A stretch of DNA of 64,000 nt from Trametopsis cervina (taxonomy: Eukaryota; Basidiomycota; Agaricomycetes; Polyporales; Irpicaceae): NCBI GenBank assembly GCA_022385755.1, contig MU278379.1, forward strand, positions 62,001-126,000. The letters run 5' to 3'. This document shows positions 37,461 to 47,800 of this stretch, one piece after another (the stretch's first letter is position 1; each line of letters starts with the position of its first letter). Position numbers and translations under genes: made by a program. The notes beneath the pieces were generated by a model. That model ran no database searches. It was not told the DNA's origin and worked only from the letters and a program-made list of their open reading frames with translations.

Positions 37461-37708
37461 TTTTACCGGGCGTGAGGCTGGAGAACCAGGATACTGAGCC
37501 TGAGACCCTTGTTCGCGAACGTGACTGTGTTTACCGAGATCAAAAACGCGCTGATAAATACGTTCAAACTCCGATAAGACTCTTAATGACCCGTTCAAAC
37601 TCAACACACGTTAGCCAACACGCCAGCAACGCCCTCTTCTCCTTGACCACCCACCACCTCCACAACAAGAAACTCTCTCGCCGCCCTCCGTCAATCAAAT
37701 TCTTCGCC
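37461..37708. promoter_or_regulatory. 248-bp bidirectional promoter, RPC31/YRA1
   Basis: The start codons of the minus-strand RPC31 (37460) and plus-strand YRA1 (37709) are only 248 bp apart, so both core promoters and 5' leaders must fit here. A CT-rich stretch precedes the YRA1 ATG. No clear TATA box is visible. Confidence 0.6.
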
Positions 37709-39266
37709 ATGGACAAGACTCTAGATGAGGTGAATATCTTTCTAAACCTCTCCATGCCAGCAACGATGCTTTGAAGCTGATGTTTATTGTCGAATTACAG
37801 ATTATTGCCACTCGCCCCAAGGGTGCCCGTCGTCCTGGTGCTCGTCGTGGAGCTGCCAAAACGCAAGTGCTTGGAACCTCTAATAGCCCAGTTACTCGTG
37901 CTCGCGCCGCCCCAACTGCCCCTGCCAACAAGGCGATCGCCACCCCCCAAACCTCGGAGAAGATCATTGTTTCCAACCTCCCAGTAGATGTGAACGAGGT
38001 GCAGATCAGGGTAAGTCCAAGTCGTCGCTTTCATACATATACGGGTGCTTACGGACTCTATAGGAGCTGTTCACCACAACCGTTGGCCCTCTGCGGGATG
38101 TGACCCTCCACTTCGACCAAAAGGGTCACTCAAAGGGTGTTGCCTCCGTCCAATTTTCAAGGAAAGGCGACGGTGCCAAGGCGTATCAGCAATACAATAA
38201 CCGCCTCATTGACGGAAGTTAGTATCGCCTGCTTTCACTCCACCCATTTCAGCCCATTCTTTGTTCCCCTCGCCATCGTTGTGCTTGGTGCTTGATATAG
38301 GGTCCTGACCGGGCTTGTGCCGGTGACGTTCGTGCATGTCGCCGTCGAGTTGGACTCTTTGCCGGTGCCGATGAAGAGTATGCGACAGGGGTCCGGGCCT
38401 TCGACTTCGATGCCCTGGTCGTGCTCGGAGTGGCTGTGACTAGGCAAGATGGCACAGTTAGCCCTTAGGATGTACTCTACCCTGACTTCGTCGTTGACTC
38501 GAGTGTGGTGCGGTCTGATCAACCCATCCATGTAGTACTCAGTCCGGCGCGGGTAGCACCGGAGCCTGTGTAGATGTTGCGCTCTCGAGAGTGATGTCCT
38601 GCATTGGTGATGGTGGTCGCGGAGTTACTTTGTTTGCAGATAGCGGATCTGCAGACAGAAGACGGTATCGCGTATACGGCAAGTGTCACGTAGGGAATCC
38701 GGTGCAGAAGATTGAAGATCGGCCAAGAGGCACCTTCCAGCCTCTCGGTTAACTCATTGAACCCTTCACCGCGCTATGTGGTTCTCTTTGCTTGCCTCCT
38801 TGCTTCCGCACTGTCGAACAGCCAACTGATCAATTACTGTCTTCTTTCCCCCGCCTCATAACCTATCATCCATGCATCTCAATAGAGCGACCTATGAAGA
38901 TCGAAATCGTCCTTGACCCGTCCAAACCCGCTTCTCTGGCTTCGCGTGTGGCACCACCCCCTGTTGCGGCCGTGACCGAAGGCGTGGCCAGGTTAGTCCT
39001 TTATCATTGAGCAGTGTATGCTTGTCAAGATAGCTCATGGCCGTTTTCATAAGAACCGGAGGACGCCCCAGGAGAGGACGCGGCGGAGGTGTTGGCGGCG
39101 CTGGTGGTGCTGGCGGTCGTAAGAGGAACGAGAGACCTGCCAAGAGCGCTGCTGATCTCGATGCCGAGATGGAGGTTAGTTCACTCGTTTATTTCTGGGT
39201 AATAAATACTCAATCACCTCTACGTAGGATTACACTGCTAGTACCGCCCCGGCTGCGGCTGCTTAA
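37709..39266 (+). CDS. YRA1: mRNA export adaptor Yra1/ALYREF
   Basis: 216 aa in six exons: 37709-37729, 37801-38010, 38064-38217, 38886-38991, 39054-39174 and 39228-39266. The short N-terminus (MDKTLDEIIATRPKG) is the conserved Mex67/UAP56-binding box, followed by an Arg-rich segment. A single RRM follows: RNP2 is KIIVSNLP and RNP1 is HSKGVASVQF. Next come a GGRPRRGRGGG-type RGG region and a C-terminal box, KSAADLDAEMEDYT. The protein packages mRNA in the TREX complex and hands it to the export receptor. The third intron (38218-38885) is 668 nt, about tenfold longer than its neighbours, and interrupts the RRM coding region. A very long intron is a known autoregulatory feature of the S. cerevisiae YRA1 gene. 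Confidence 0.9.
38218..38885 (+). other. Long (668-nt) intron in YRA1
   Basis: Donor GTTAGT and acceptor AATAG join DG(K) to RPMKIEI with phase 1. All other introns in this gene are about 50-75 nt. The open frames inside it on the minus strand have no recognisable product. Confidence 0.75.
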
Positions 39267-39582
39267 TCGTATTACTGCTCTCGTTGTTGTCTGTAGCATT
39301 GTTGTTCCTCTCTTTTATGTTCTTTCACCCTAAATCACGTAGTCGTACTCATATCATACCGTTCCGTACTATACGACATTTTGCAATCGACTTTGTGCTA
39401 CTGTAGCATGCTCAACGTGAGATTACGGTAGCGTTTTGCGTGACGCCTGTGTGATAGATCATGTGGCGCTGCTATTGAACAATAGTGCTTAAACTCAGCT
39501 TGATGATAGGGCGTGCCCCTTTGACTCTGAACTGCCACTGCTAACAATTTCTCATTGATAATCTATTACACGAAGTTGTAGC
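39267..39582. other. Intergenic between YRA1 and RAM2
   Basis: 316 bp tandem spacer with no gene recognised. It holds the YRA1 3' UTR and the RAM2 promoter. Confidence 0.5.
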
Positions 39583-40881
39583 ATGTCGCATATCAGCGGT
39601 GGTGAAACTCCAATCAGTCCACCACTCTACAGCGAGAGAGAAGACTGGGCGGATGTTGTCCCTATTCCACAACATGAGGGACTGAATCCCATTGCACCGA
39701 TCTTCTATAACCCGGACTGTATGCATAGCTATTCATCGCACCTTCGTGAGATCTGATTCTCTTCTCTGCAGACAAAGATGCAACAAACTATTTCCGCGGT
39801 GTCGTCAAGACTGGCGAATTGAGCCCTAGGGTGCTCGAGCTCACGGAGAAGGTCATAGAGATGAATCCCGGGCATTATTCTGCGTGGTGAGTGCAACATG
39901 GACTAGAATCGTCTCCTGATCTCACGGCACCTCTTTCATAGGCAGTACCGATACAGGACCTTGTTGGCGATAAATGCACCCCTGGACGAAGAGCTTCGGC
40001 GGATGGACGTTCTTGCCATCCAGTTCATGAAGACCTATCAGGTCTGGCATCATCGCAGACTCCTTCTTACCCACCTCACTACAACCCCTATCACCGTCGC
40101 CACATCCAAACCGCTGTCCGATCCGTTGGACGTAGCGACGAACGAACTGGATTTCATCACCAAAGTCCTAGATGAGGATTCTAAGAACTATCACACATGG
40201 TCGTACCGCCAATGGATCCTTGCCCATCTCGACGATTCAAGACTGTGGCTGGGTGAGATTCCATATGTCGATGAGCTCCTGCAAGCGGATGTCCGCAACA
40301 ATTCTGCTTGGCATCATCGTTTCTTTGTTGTGTTCAGCAGGGGTGGCAGGCGCTCAGGTGCGACACCGGCTGAGGAGGCTGAAGTACTGCAGAGAGAGAT
40401 CAGGTACGTCTCGCATGCTACTGGAGTATGCCGCCTCAAGGCTAAGTGTTCCTGTCGTCTACAGCTTCACAAAAGACATGATATCACTTGCGCCGAACAA
40501 CCCGTCAGCATGGAATTACCTTCGCGGTATTTTGGACCATACGCGAACACCGTGGAGTGAATTGACAGACTTCACTATTCCATATACGCAGAATCAACCA
40601 TTCGCGTCTGCTGTAGATGAAGTACTGGATTTGGACAACCCCAAACCTTCAGCAGAGGCTCAGCTACCTTGTGTCGCCGCACTTGACTTTCTGGCGGAGG
40701 TGTACGTGCGAGAAGGTGGCGAGAAGATCCAACAAGCGGTGGATATCTGGAAATCGCTCGCTGAGGAGCACGATACGATAAGGAAGAAGTGAGTCTCTGA
40801 TTTACGTTGCTTGGGCTTCTACTGACGTGCGGTCTCTACAGGTATTGGGAATATAGGATTAAAGAAACGACGACGGTCTAG
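39583..40881 (+). CDS. RAM2: Protein farnesyl-/geranylgeranyltransferase type I alpha subunit
   Basis: 358 aa in five exons: 39583-39718, 39772-39886, 39942-40403, 40465-40788 and 40842-40881. PPTA tetratricopeptide-like repeats carry the WxxR signature: YSAWQYRYRTLLA, VWHHRRLLL, YHTWSYRQWIL, SAWHHRFFVVF and SAWNYLRGIL. The protein ends YWEYRIKETTTV. The subunit is shared by farnesyltransferase and geranylgeranyltransferase I, which attach isoprenoids to CaaX proteins such as Ras, Rho and fungal mating pheromones. Length and repeat number fit the family. The start is the first ATG after an in-frame stop, and the N-terminus (PLYSEREDWADVVPIPQ) matches the conserved entry segment. Confidence 0.92.
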
Positions 40882-43464
40882 TTGCTAATTGCGATTCAGA
40901 ATAGCTAAATGTAATGGAATGTCTTGATACTGCTCAGGATGTGGCGATATGCTCGCAGTAGTTGGTCTGAAGATGCCTACAATCTCTTGTAAGTGAATAT
41001 CGGACCTCCTGAACGTAGTGTCCAAATGTCCATCCAATGTGGTTTCAAGCGAAGCCTTGACCCCGATGCATACACTGCACGATCCTGAGTGTCTCGCTCT
41101 GGCCATTCTCTCGAGTGATCACCGCATCTACAGACTATACCTACTGTGAAAAACATACCACCTCCACGCAAACTCACCATTCTTACTGGTCTGGGAACAA
41201 TATGTCGGGTGTTGCGCACAACAAAACCACCGGTACTCTATCGTCCTTTCGTCCGAGCTCAAGACCAGCCAATCCAGCCAGTTGACAATGCATCACATCG
41301 ACAGAAAGCAGTCTCCTCGTTTCTGATGACACTGAACGCTTAGGCCTTCCGTATGTCACTAGATATTTAATAGTTCAACATTTCATGCTATTTTTCTCAT
41401 CGGGAACCGACGAGACGACGGTAGTGTAGTACATCGGTATATGTGTGGTAGTAAATACTTATGTACTGTCAACAACGTATAAGACAAAACAATCGCAGCA
41501 ACGAGAGTCGGTAAGGAGCGTAGGCGACTCAGGCACGGCGTGTAAGGGGGAAGCGATGATAATGTTGAGGCCGAGGAGTCTTCGATGTGAGGTGAGCAAC
41601 AAGGGAGCCGTCCCGAGTCCTGAGCGAACGCCAGAACCAGTAAGGACGACCGGTGCGTCGGTGAGTAGGAGGATAGAGAGAGCTGGTGTCGAACGGAGGC
41701 AGATCTACGTGCTGCGCAGAGATTTGCGTCAGCTCAAGGACAAATTAAACTGCAGTAAAAAGACTCACCAAACCCGCCGGTAACGGAGCCAGTCGACACT
41801 TGCGAACAACGGCCGAGAGGGGACAGATGAACCGCGAGGAGGCGATGGACGGAGGGGTGGATGTATGCAGGAGACGTGGAGTGGGGGAGGATGCGAGCGA
41901 GAACAAGAAGGGAGAAAATGCACGACAAGAAGCGAGACAAAAGGAAATCTAGCAACGACTAAAACCGCCAAGCCTGGAAAGAGGCAAGGGGAGGGCGTAT
42001 GTAGTAGAAATGCGGTCGGAATACTGCACAAGAAAAATATCGAGACAAAGGAAAAGAAACTTTGACAACCGTGGCGGATGCGATATTGATACACTGCAGG
42101 CAGCAAGCCAGAAGTGAAAGAAAAAATAAAGGAAGGAAAAGAAACGGAAGAGAAGTAAGGCGAACTATGACACAGTAAGAAGAAGCGGTGAACGGGGTAG
42201 GGGGTGCGGTGTGAACTGGAAGACGAACATGTATCGATTGTCGGGCCAAAGGGAGAGAAAAAGGCACCGACGCTACCATTAAGCGCAACAAGATGTAGAA
42301 GCGAGAGGCAGGAGAAGATATCGATGGAGGTCGTGAGGTTGTATTTAAAATTGGAGAATGTATGGATGGAATAAACAGAGTCCCAGGATCCAAGAGCACA
42401 TGCTATGCTTGCCAGCCAAGACAACCGAGGAGAAACACAGATAATAGAACCCAAACGCGCCGCCCAATCCTCGTCATACGGCCGTGTCTGAGTGGTGTAT
42501 AAATAGACCTATCAGCTCTCTTCCTCGAGTTATTTATTTCTTCTTTTCTTGAGGTCTATCGTCGCGAATATTACAACGCCGCGCGCGCTTGAGATGTTGG
42601 TGTGTGCAGTGAGGACGATGTGTGGGTGGGGGAATAGCGTGACGGGACTAGTGGTAAATAGAGTGGGTGCACAGCACGCGCGGGTAGGGGATGCGGTGAG
42701 AGGGGGAGAAAATTGCAGATGCGAAGAAGTATGCTGGTGCGAAGAAGGATGTGCGAGAGCATTGCAGAAATTCGGGATGGTGTTGGTGTTATGGATACTG
42801 ACACAATTGAGGGGAGTAGGGTACCAGACTGAAATAGAGACTTGAAATATGGATAAATCCAGCGGTCGTTGTTGACGAAGCATGCAACCCGCGCAGCCGA
42901 CGAAACAGACTGAGAGGAGCGTGGAACGAGGACATTGCGACCGACATAGCCTTCGACTGACGGGGTATGAATGCCGTGCCGAAGGCCTGATACCGAACCC
43001 AGCGGTGAGGCAAGGTATGGAGGGAGGGGACTTGAGGATTTCCGAAGCGAGTGACCAGAGACCGGGGGGTGTAGACCGTAAGTACGTAAGACTTTTGAAT
43101 GCGAACAAGGATAGCCCAGGTATATTCGGGGAGGGCCAAAGAACCGATGAAACCGCGGTAGATGACGAAGTCAGGCGTCGGAAGATAACGTTATCGAGCA
43201 TCTAGGAAACAGGGACGACTATGAGGACTGCGTGGCAGACGAGCCGATCTGGTTGTAGAAAAAGACAGCATTAAGCGGTCGGCGCGGTTGACTAGAGGAA
43301 GGGAAAATGGCGATGATTAACAGGGAATGGTGGTATATGCGCATCTATGGGGCCCGAATAAACCTAAACTGTTATTGGTTGCCGTTCGGTGTAAGTGAGA
43401 GGTAGCAGGGATATCAATAGTACTCACCTATACACTTGATGATTCTTTAGTATTTACAAATACA
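40882..43464. other. 2.6-kb intergenic region with strong purine/pyrimidine skew
   Basis: Lies between the 3' ends of RAM2 (+) and the PNRC-motif protein (-). From about 41450 to 43250 the plus strand is strikingly purine-rich. The long minus-strand open frame at 41765-42454 is mostly Ser/Phe/Leu/Pro, as expected from pyrimidine-rich DNA. A TATAAATA string lies near 42500. No protein family is recognised. It may contain a noncoding transcript or a CT-rich promoter of an unseen gene. Confidence 0.45.
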
Positions 43465-44867
43465 TTATGCCCTGAAGGCGGGCACAGGGAGCTCGTCCGG
43501 GCTGGGCGAGTTTTGCCACGCAGACCCCGCGTAGAAGCTAGCGGGGGCGCTCTCGGTTGCAGGGGGAGGAGTGCGACGGGCAGCACGACCGATGTTCTGG
43601 CCATGCGAGAGACGCTTCAAGGCGTCCTTGAGCTCGTCCGAGGACTCAGCGGAGTCCTCGTCCATGGACATCGCAAACACGCCTTCACTGGGAACTCGGC
43701 GGTGGCGGCGACGCTGGGCAGGTGAGGGGGTTGGGTTTGTGACGGACGTCGGGAAATAGTTGAAGGTCGACGACAGTGGGGCGGTGCGAGGCGCATCGTC
43801 GATAAGACTCTGCTGCCAGGTGATGCCTGAGCGCTTCGGAGGTACACTTGCGCTCTCGCGGATAGGGGTAGTTGGCGAGCTAACCACCGTTGTGTCGTCG
43901 CAGATAGGGAACTCGTCCCAGTCAGCCACCGGCAGATCGACGGCGCTGTGACGAGCAGCAGGACGCTTCGGCGTAACGAAGGTCAATGATGCGCCCGATT
44001 GAGAGACGCTAGTCATTGGGTTCCTGTGACCCTTGCGGCCTGCGGGAACTGTCTTCGAGGGAGTGTTGACCTCAACCTGGCCGCTCTGACGGCGGCGTGC
44101 GAGCTTGCCCGAGGGGCGCGATGAGAGCTGCGGGGGAGGACGGAAGGTGAGCACATTGCTGCCGTCGAGGTTCAGCTGCTTGAGAGCGGTTTCCGCCGAC
44201 TCGTTGTCCGATGTGGAATTGACTACGAAGGGATCAAACAGGTTCGAGTCCTGCTCCCTGTGGACGAACGACTGGGCTCTGAAGGGGTTAACCGGAGGGC
44301 GGATAGATGACTCGTTCTGCTGTGGGATTCTGGTAGGAGAGGGTTGGTGGGGTAGACGTCTCGCGTGTGTGCGTTGGTTGGATGCACTGAGGTAGATAAC
44401 AGACATTGCTCAGTCCAGCTGATAGTAGAAGATGAAGAGGGGGTGCGCAGAAATATTTACCTGCGGTCAGCTTTATCTTTAGCGGCTGGCTTGCCGGGCT
44501 GACGGCCCCTAGGAGACTTCTCAGACGAAGGTGCTGACGTTCCAGACTTGGCTGCCTTGTCCGAGGACGTCACGGCTCGTTGCTTGGATTGCGGGGACTT
44601 CTTGCTGTCCTCGACAGGCTGAGGTTGAGCAGGCGCTGGCTGGGGCGAACGTTGATTTTTCGCCCTCGACGACGGCTTGGGGGCTCTCGCATACTGCTGC
44701 ACCTGGGTTTGCTTGACGGGTTGCTGAGCAGGCTTAGAGATAGAAAGCAGGCCAGGTGTGTGCGTTGGACGGATCACCACCGGTGCTGAAGGGTGACGAG
44801 CGTGCGTTGGGCGGTATGCATGGACCTGCGTCGAGAAGAAAGCTGGTGGCTTCTGTACAGCGAGCAT
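43465..44867 (-). CDS. Disordered protein with C-terminal PNRC/Edc-type decapping motif
   Basis: 442 aa from two exons, 44867-44461 and 44386-43465, with a 74-nt phase-2 intron. The N-terminal third is rich in Pro, Gln, Lys and Ser. The middle holds Ser/Pro-rich stretches (TPKRPAARHS, VVSSPTTPIRES) that look like phosphorylation sites. The C-terminus ends FYAGSAWQNSPSPDELPVP followed by AFRA. This closely follows the YAGxxF..SPxPxxLPxP pattern of PNRC proteins and yeast Edc1/Edc2, a ligand of Dcp1 that stimulates mRNA decapping. The assignment rests on this short motif alone; the rest has no domain I recognise. The start is the first ATG of the open frame. Confidence 0.65.
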
Positions 44868-47800
44868 CTTGGGCTATGTCGAGGATATGATGGGCAACGT
44901 TGAGGGTGGTGAACGAGACGGACGATGGTGGAAGGGGCGGGGGCGACGGGCGAGACGGGAGAGCGACAACGAGGCAGGCGAGTTGAGATATGGGGGAAGA
45001 AGAAATTGTATTTTCTAGGCGAGACCGCCAGCACCCTAAGTAAACCACCCCTCTCAGAGCAAGTTCAAACTCCGCCGCTCCCTGTCGCTTCCGACAATCC
45101 ACTCTCGCCGGCCGGTCGCCACACCACTTCAGCACCATGTCAGCACTCCGTTTGTGTCCCTGTGTTCAGCATACGGTCAGAATACGCTACAAAAGAGATC
45201 TGAGGGAGATGAGCCCACGCCTGGCGTTGCGCCTTGCATTCTGCGCATTTTTTCTGCGTCGCAGGTGTGCTTGTGCGCCCTTGTCGTCCCAAGTCGCCGG
45301 GCGGACAATAGCGAGATGCACTGCCCAAAAAGGCAGGTTCCGCCCGCATCCGCCGAGTTCCACAGAACACGTGCCGGTTTGTGGGTCCACTTGTGCCGGA
45401 CACCGCCTGACCTTCCGATCAGGTTCTGATCTGCTTAAGTGGCTTTCCTAGTCTGGTCAAGGTCGGGCCACCGAGACTGGACGCCCGCTCGTAACGTAAT
45501 CGGGCCTGGGTCGCAGCAATTTTTCGACTGCTGTCTCGGAGATACACGTCCTGCTCGCAGCCCTGCAATGAGCAATCTATGAGGCGTTGCTCAGCCACCA
45601 ATGCATTCGCTGGTCGAGTCGTCTGCTCGCCTCAGAAGAAAAGATACTGTTCACCAAGCAACCGTTCTCGCCTGGTCTCGATGTATTGTTGTCGTACGAC
45701 GTACACCGCCTCGTGTCTGTGCAATTCCATAACTGACAGAGGGTCTTCCTTGCAGATATACACAGTGGCATAACGCAGTAGAGTTCTACCTGCTATTGAG
45801 TCGGATAGAATGGTACTCGGTGCAGTATTGCCAGCAAGGGACCAGCCGCAACATCCCCTTGCAGTACTGAGCCCGAGCAGCGATACAAGGGTGGCACCGA
45901 GATCAGCTTCCACAGGTCATCGGCACGAACAAATGCACGCCATTCCCATCCGTCCTCTTGTTCGGAGATCCCGTTCAGCTCATGTGGCCAACGGCTATCA
46001 GTCTATCAACACATCCATGTCACTCCCTCACTGCCTTCCTGATTGGATACAGTAACTCTCCCACCGAGACTGATACCATCTGTTGGGCTTTCCGTCGATA
46101 GTTGTGAGTGCGTAGGCAAATCCCTCGGCCTCCCCACTAACATCAACCAAACACCGCTATCCTTGCGATCATCCAAGTACCCCAGCTACTGACTTCATCG
46201 AACGTGGAAATATGAACTGGCGATGGTCACTCTTCCTGATCACCTGACAACGCTTGGCGACCGTCACTCATCCTCTTCCCAGATGCTCACACCATATCAT
46301 TAGAAGACGAACAAAGCACAGGTACGCCATTACACCATTATTAAGCCCTACTAAGCTGATCTACGGTCTGACGACATCTGCGCAGCGTCCACAGTTCCTC
46401 GGAGGCTCAGAGCTTTCTCTCTATACACAGCATCGCAATACAGCTCGCTCGTTCTCTCCGACATCCTGCAATCTTCGCCTCTTTGTCTCCGATGCGCCGC
46501 GGCCTAAGACCTCATGCCTTAACATTCCCGCGCAGATAGATCACTCTGGGTGACAAGGGCCACACGCGCGAAGCCGTCTTTGTCGTTCTCGGACCCACGG
46601 CCGCTCTCGCTACCTTTACAGCCACCCTGATCCAGCACTGTCCTTACGCCAGCCTCTCCGAATCACCTTTTTATCGAGACTGTCCCTCCGAGCGGACAAT
46701 ACACTTGCAGCACGCGCGAAACGGCCATCCACACCTGCTCTGGCAACTAAACTGTCCGTTATGTGGGCCCCTTCGCACTCCAGACGGGAAGATCACCAGA
46801 GGCTGGTTGCTCCCTCTTCCCGTGTTGGTCGCACGCCTTAGTCACCTGTTCACTGTGTTTCGTAATGGCAAACCTTGAACAGACGCCTTGCTTAGCACTC
46901 CCCGGCGGACGCTATCTGAGTTGCCTTTGGGTGATTTAGGTTCAGCCCCAGGACGCATTATCGATGCGGCTGCGCCTTATTAGACTCTCTTCCGTAATGT
47001 TTACCAGGAACGTAAACCATCGACTCGCACCATCACGCCACAACGCTTCCTGTGCTCAGGCTGTCCTCTCCGGTTCCCGAATATCCAGATATCCACAGCA
47101 CCCCTGAACGTGACATGATCCCGCTGTACGCTCGCTCTGCCATTGTTCACTGTCCATCCATCTTTCGTTGCCCGAGTGAAACAAGTATGGCAATAGAACG
47201 ACCCTTTGATGCCCCTAGATAGCATTCCTAGGTTTGGGAAGCAATGCGTAGGCTACCGGTTGCTCCACAAACTCAGGTCACACGCGATTACGCCTAGGCT
47301 TCTATCAGCTTCTCGGCATTATGAGATACCAACTACCTTGCAAGATGAATAACGCGGTAATATCCATCGTCGTCACCTATCTGGGCAATCCTCGTAAGCT
47401 TTGCGCAGCAGCAATTATCGCGCGACACGTACACTGGAATCATAATACGACATGCCATATTGTCTGCTCTTTCTTCTTGCTATACGGGTATACACACTTG
47501 TCAGATGAAACGTTGCCCCTTCACGACCTTGTTGTCTCTCCGCCTCACAGAACGAACCACAGAACTGTCGGCGCTTACTTACGTTACGGTGTATCTCACG
47601 TACAGGTCGAAGCAAAGCTTCACATTTATGCTGTCTATTATGCTGTCTATTGTGTACAATGTAGTACCCCGCACCGACGGTCATTCCCCACACTTTAAAC
47701 AATAGCCTCGTGTTGGAGTGCGCCTTGCGCCTTCCGCGCAGCATTCCATCACAACCCGCAGATTGGCGCCCCGTCAACCGCGGCCGCGGCCGCAGACACC

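Noticed and set aside
37289..37774. 161-codon plus-strand open frame over RPC31 exon 1 and the promoter
   Set aside because: Antisense to a confident RPC31 exon and crosses the YRA1 start in another frame; no domain seen.
41765..42454. 229-codon open frame on the minus strand
   Set aside because: Composition is that of translated pyrimidine-rich DNA (Ser, Phe, Leu, Pro). No domain or clear splice context is seen, and overlapping open frames occur in other frames.
44241..44251. GGTTCGAGTCC, a perfect tRNA B-box with a 4-bp stem
   Set aside because: It lies inside the coding exon of the PNRC-motif protein (the EQDSNLF segment). No D-arm, anticodon arm or acceptor stem can be formed upstream.
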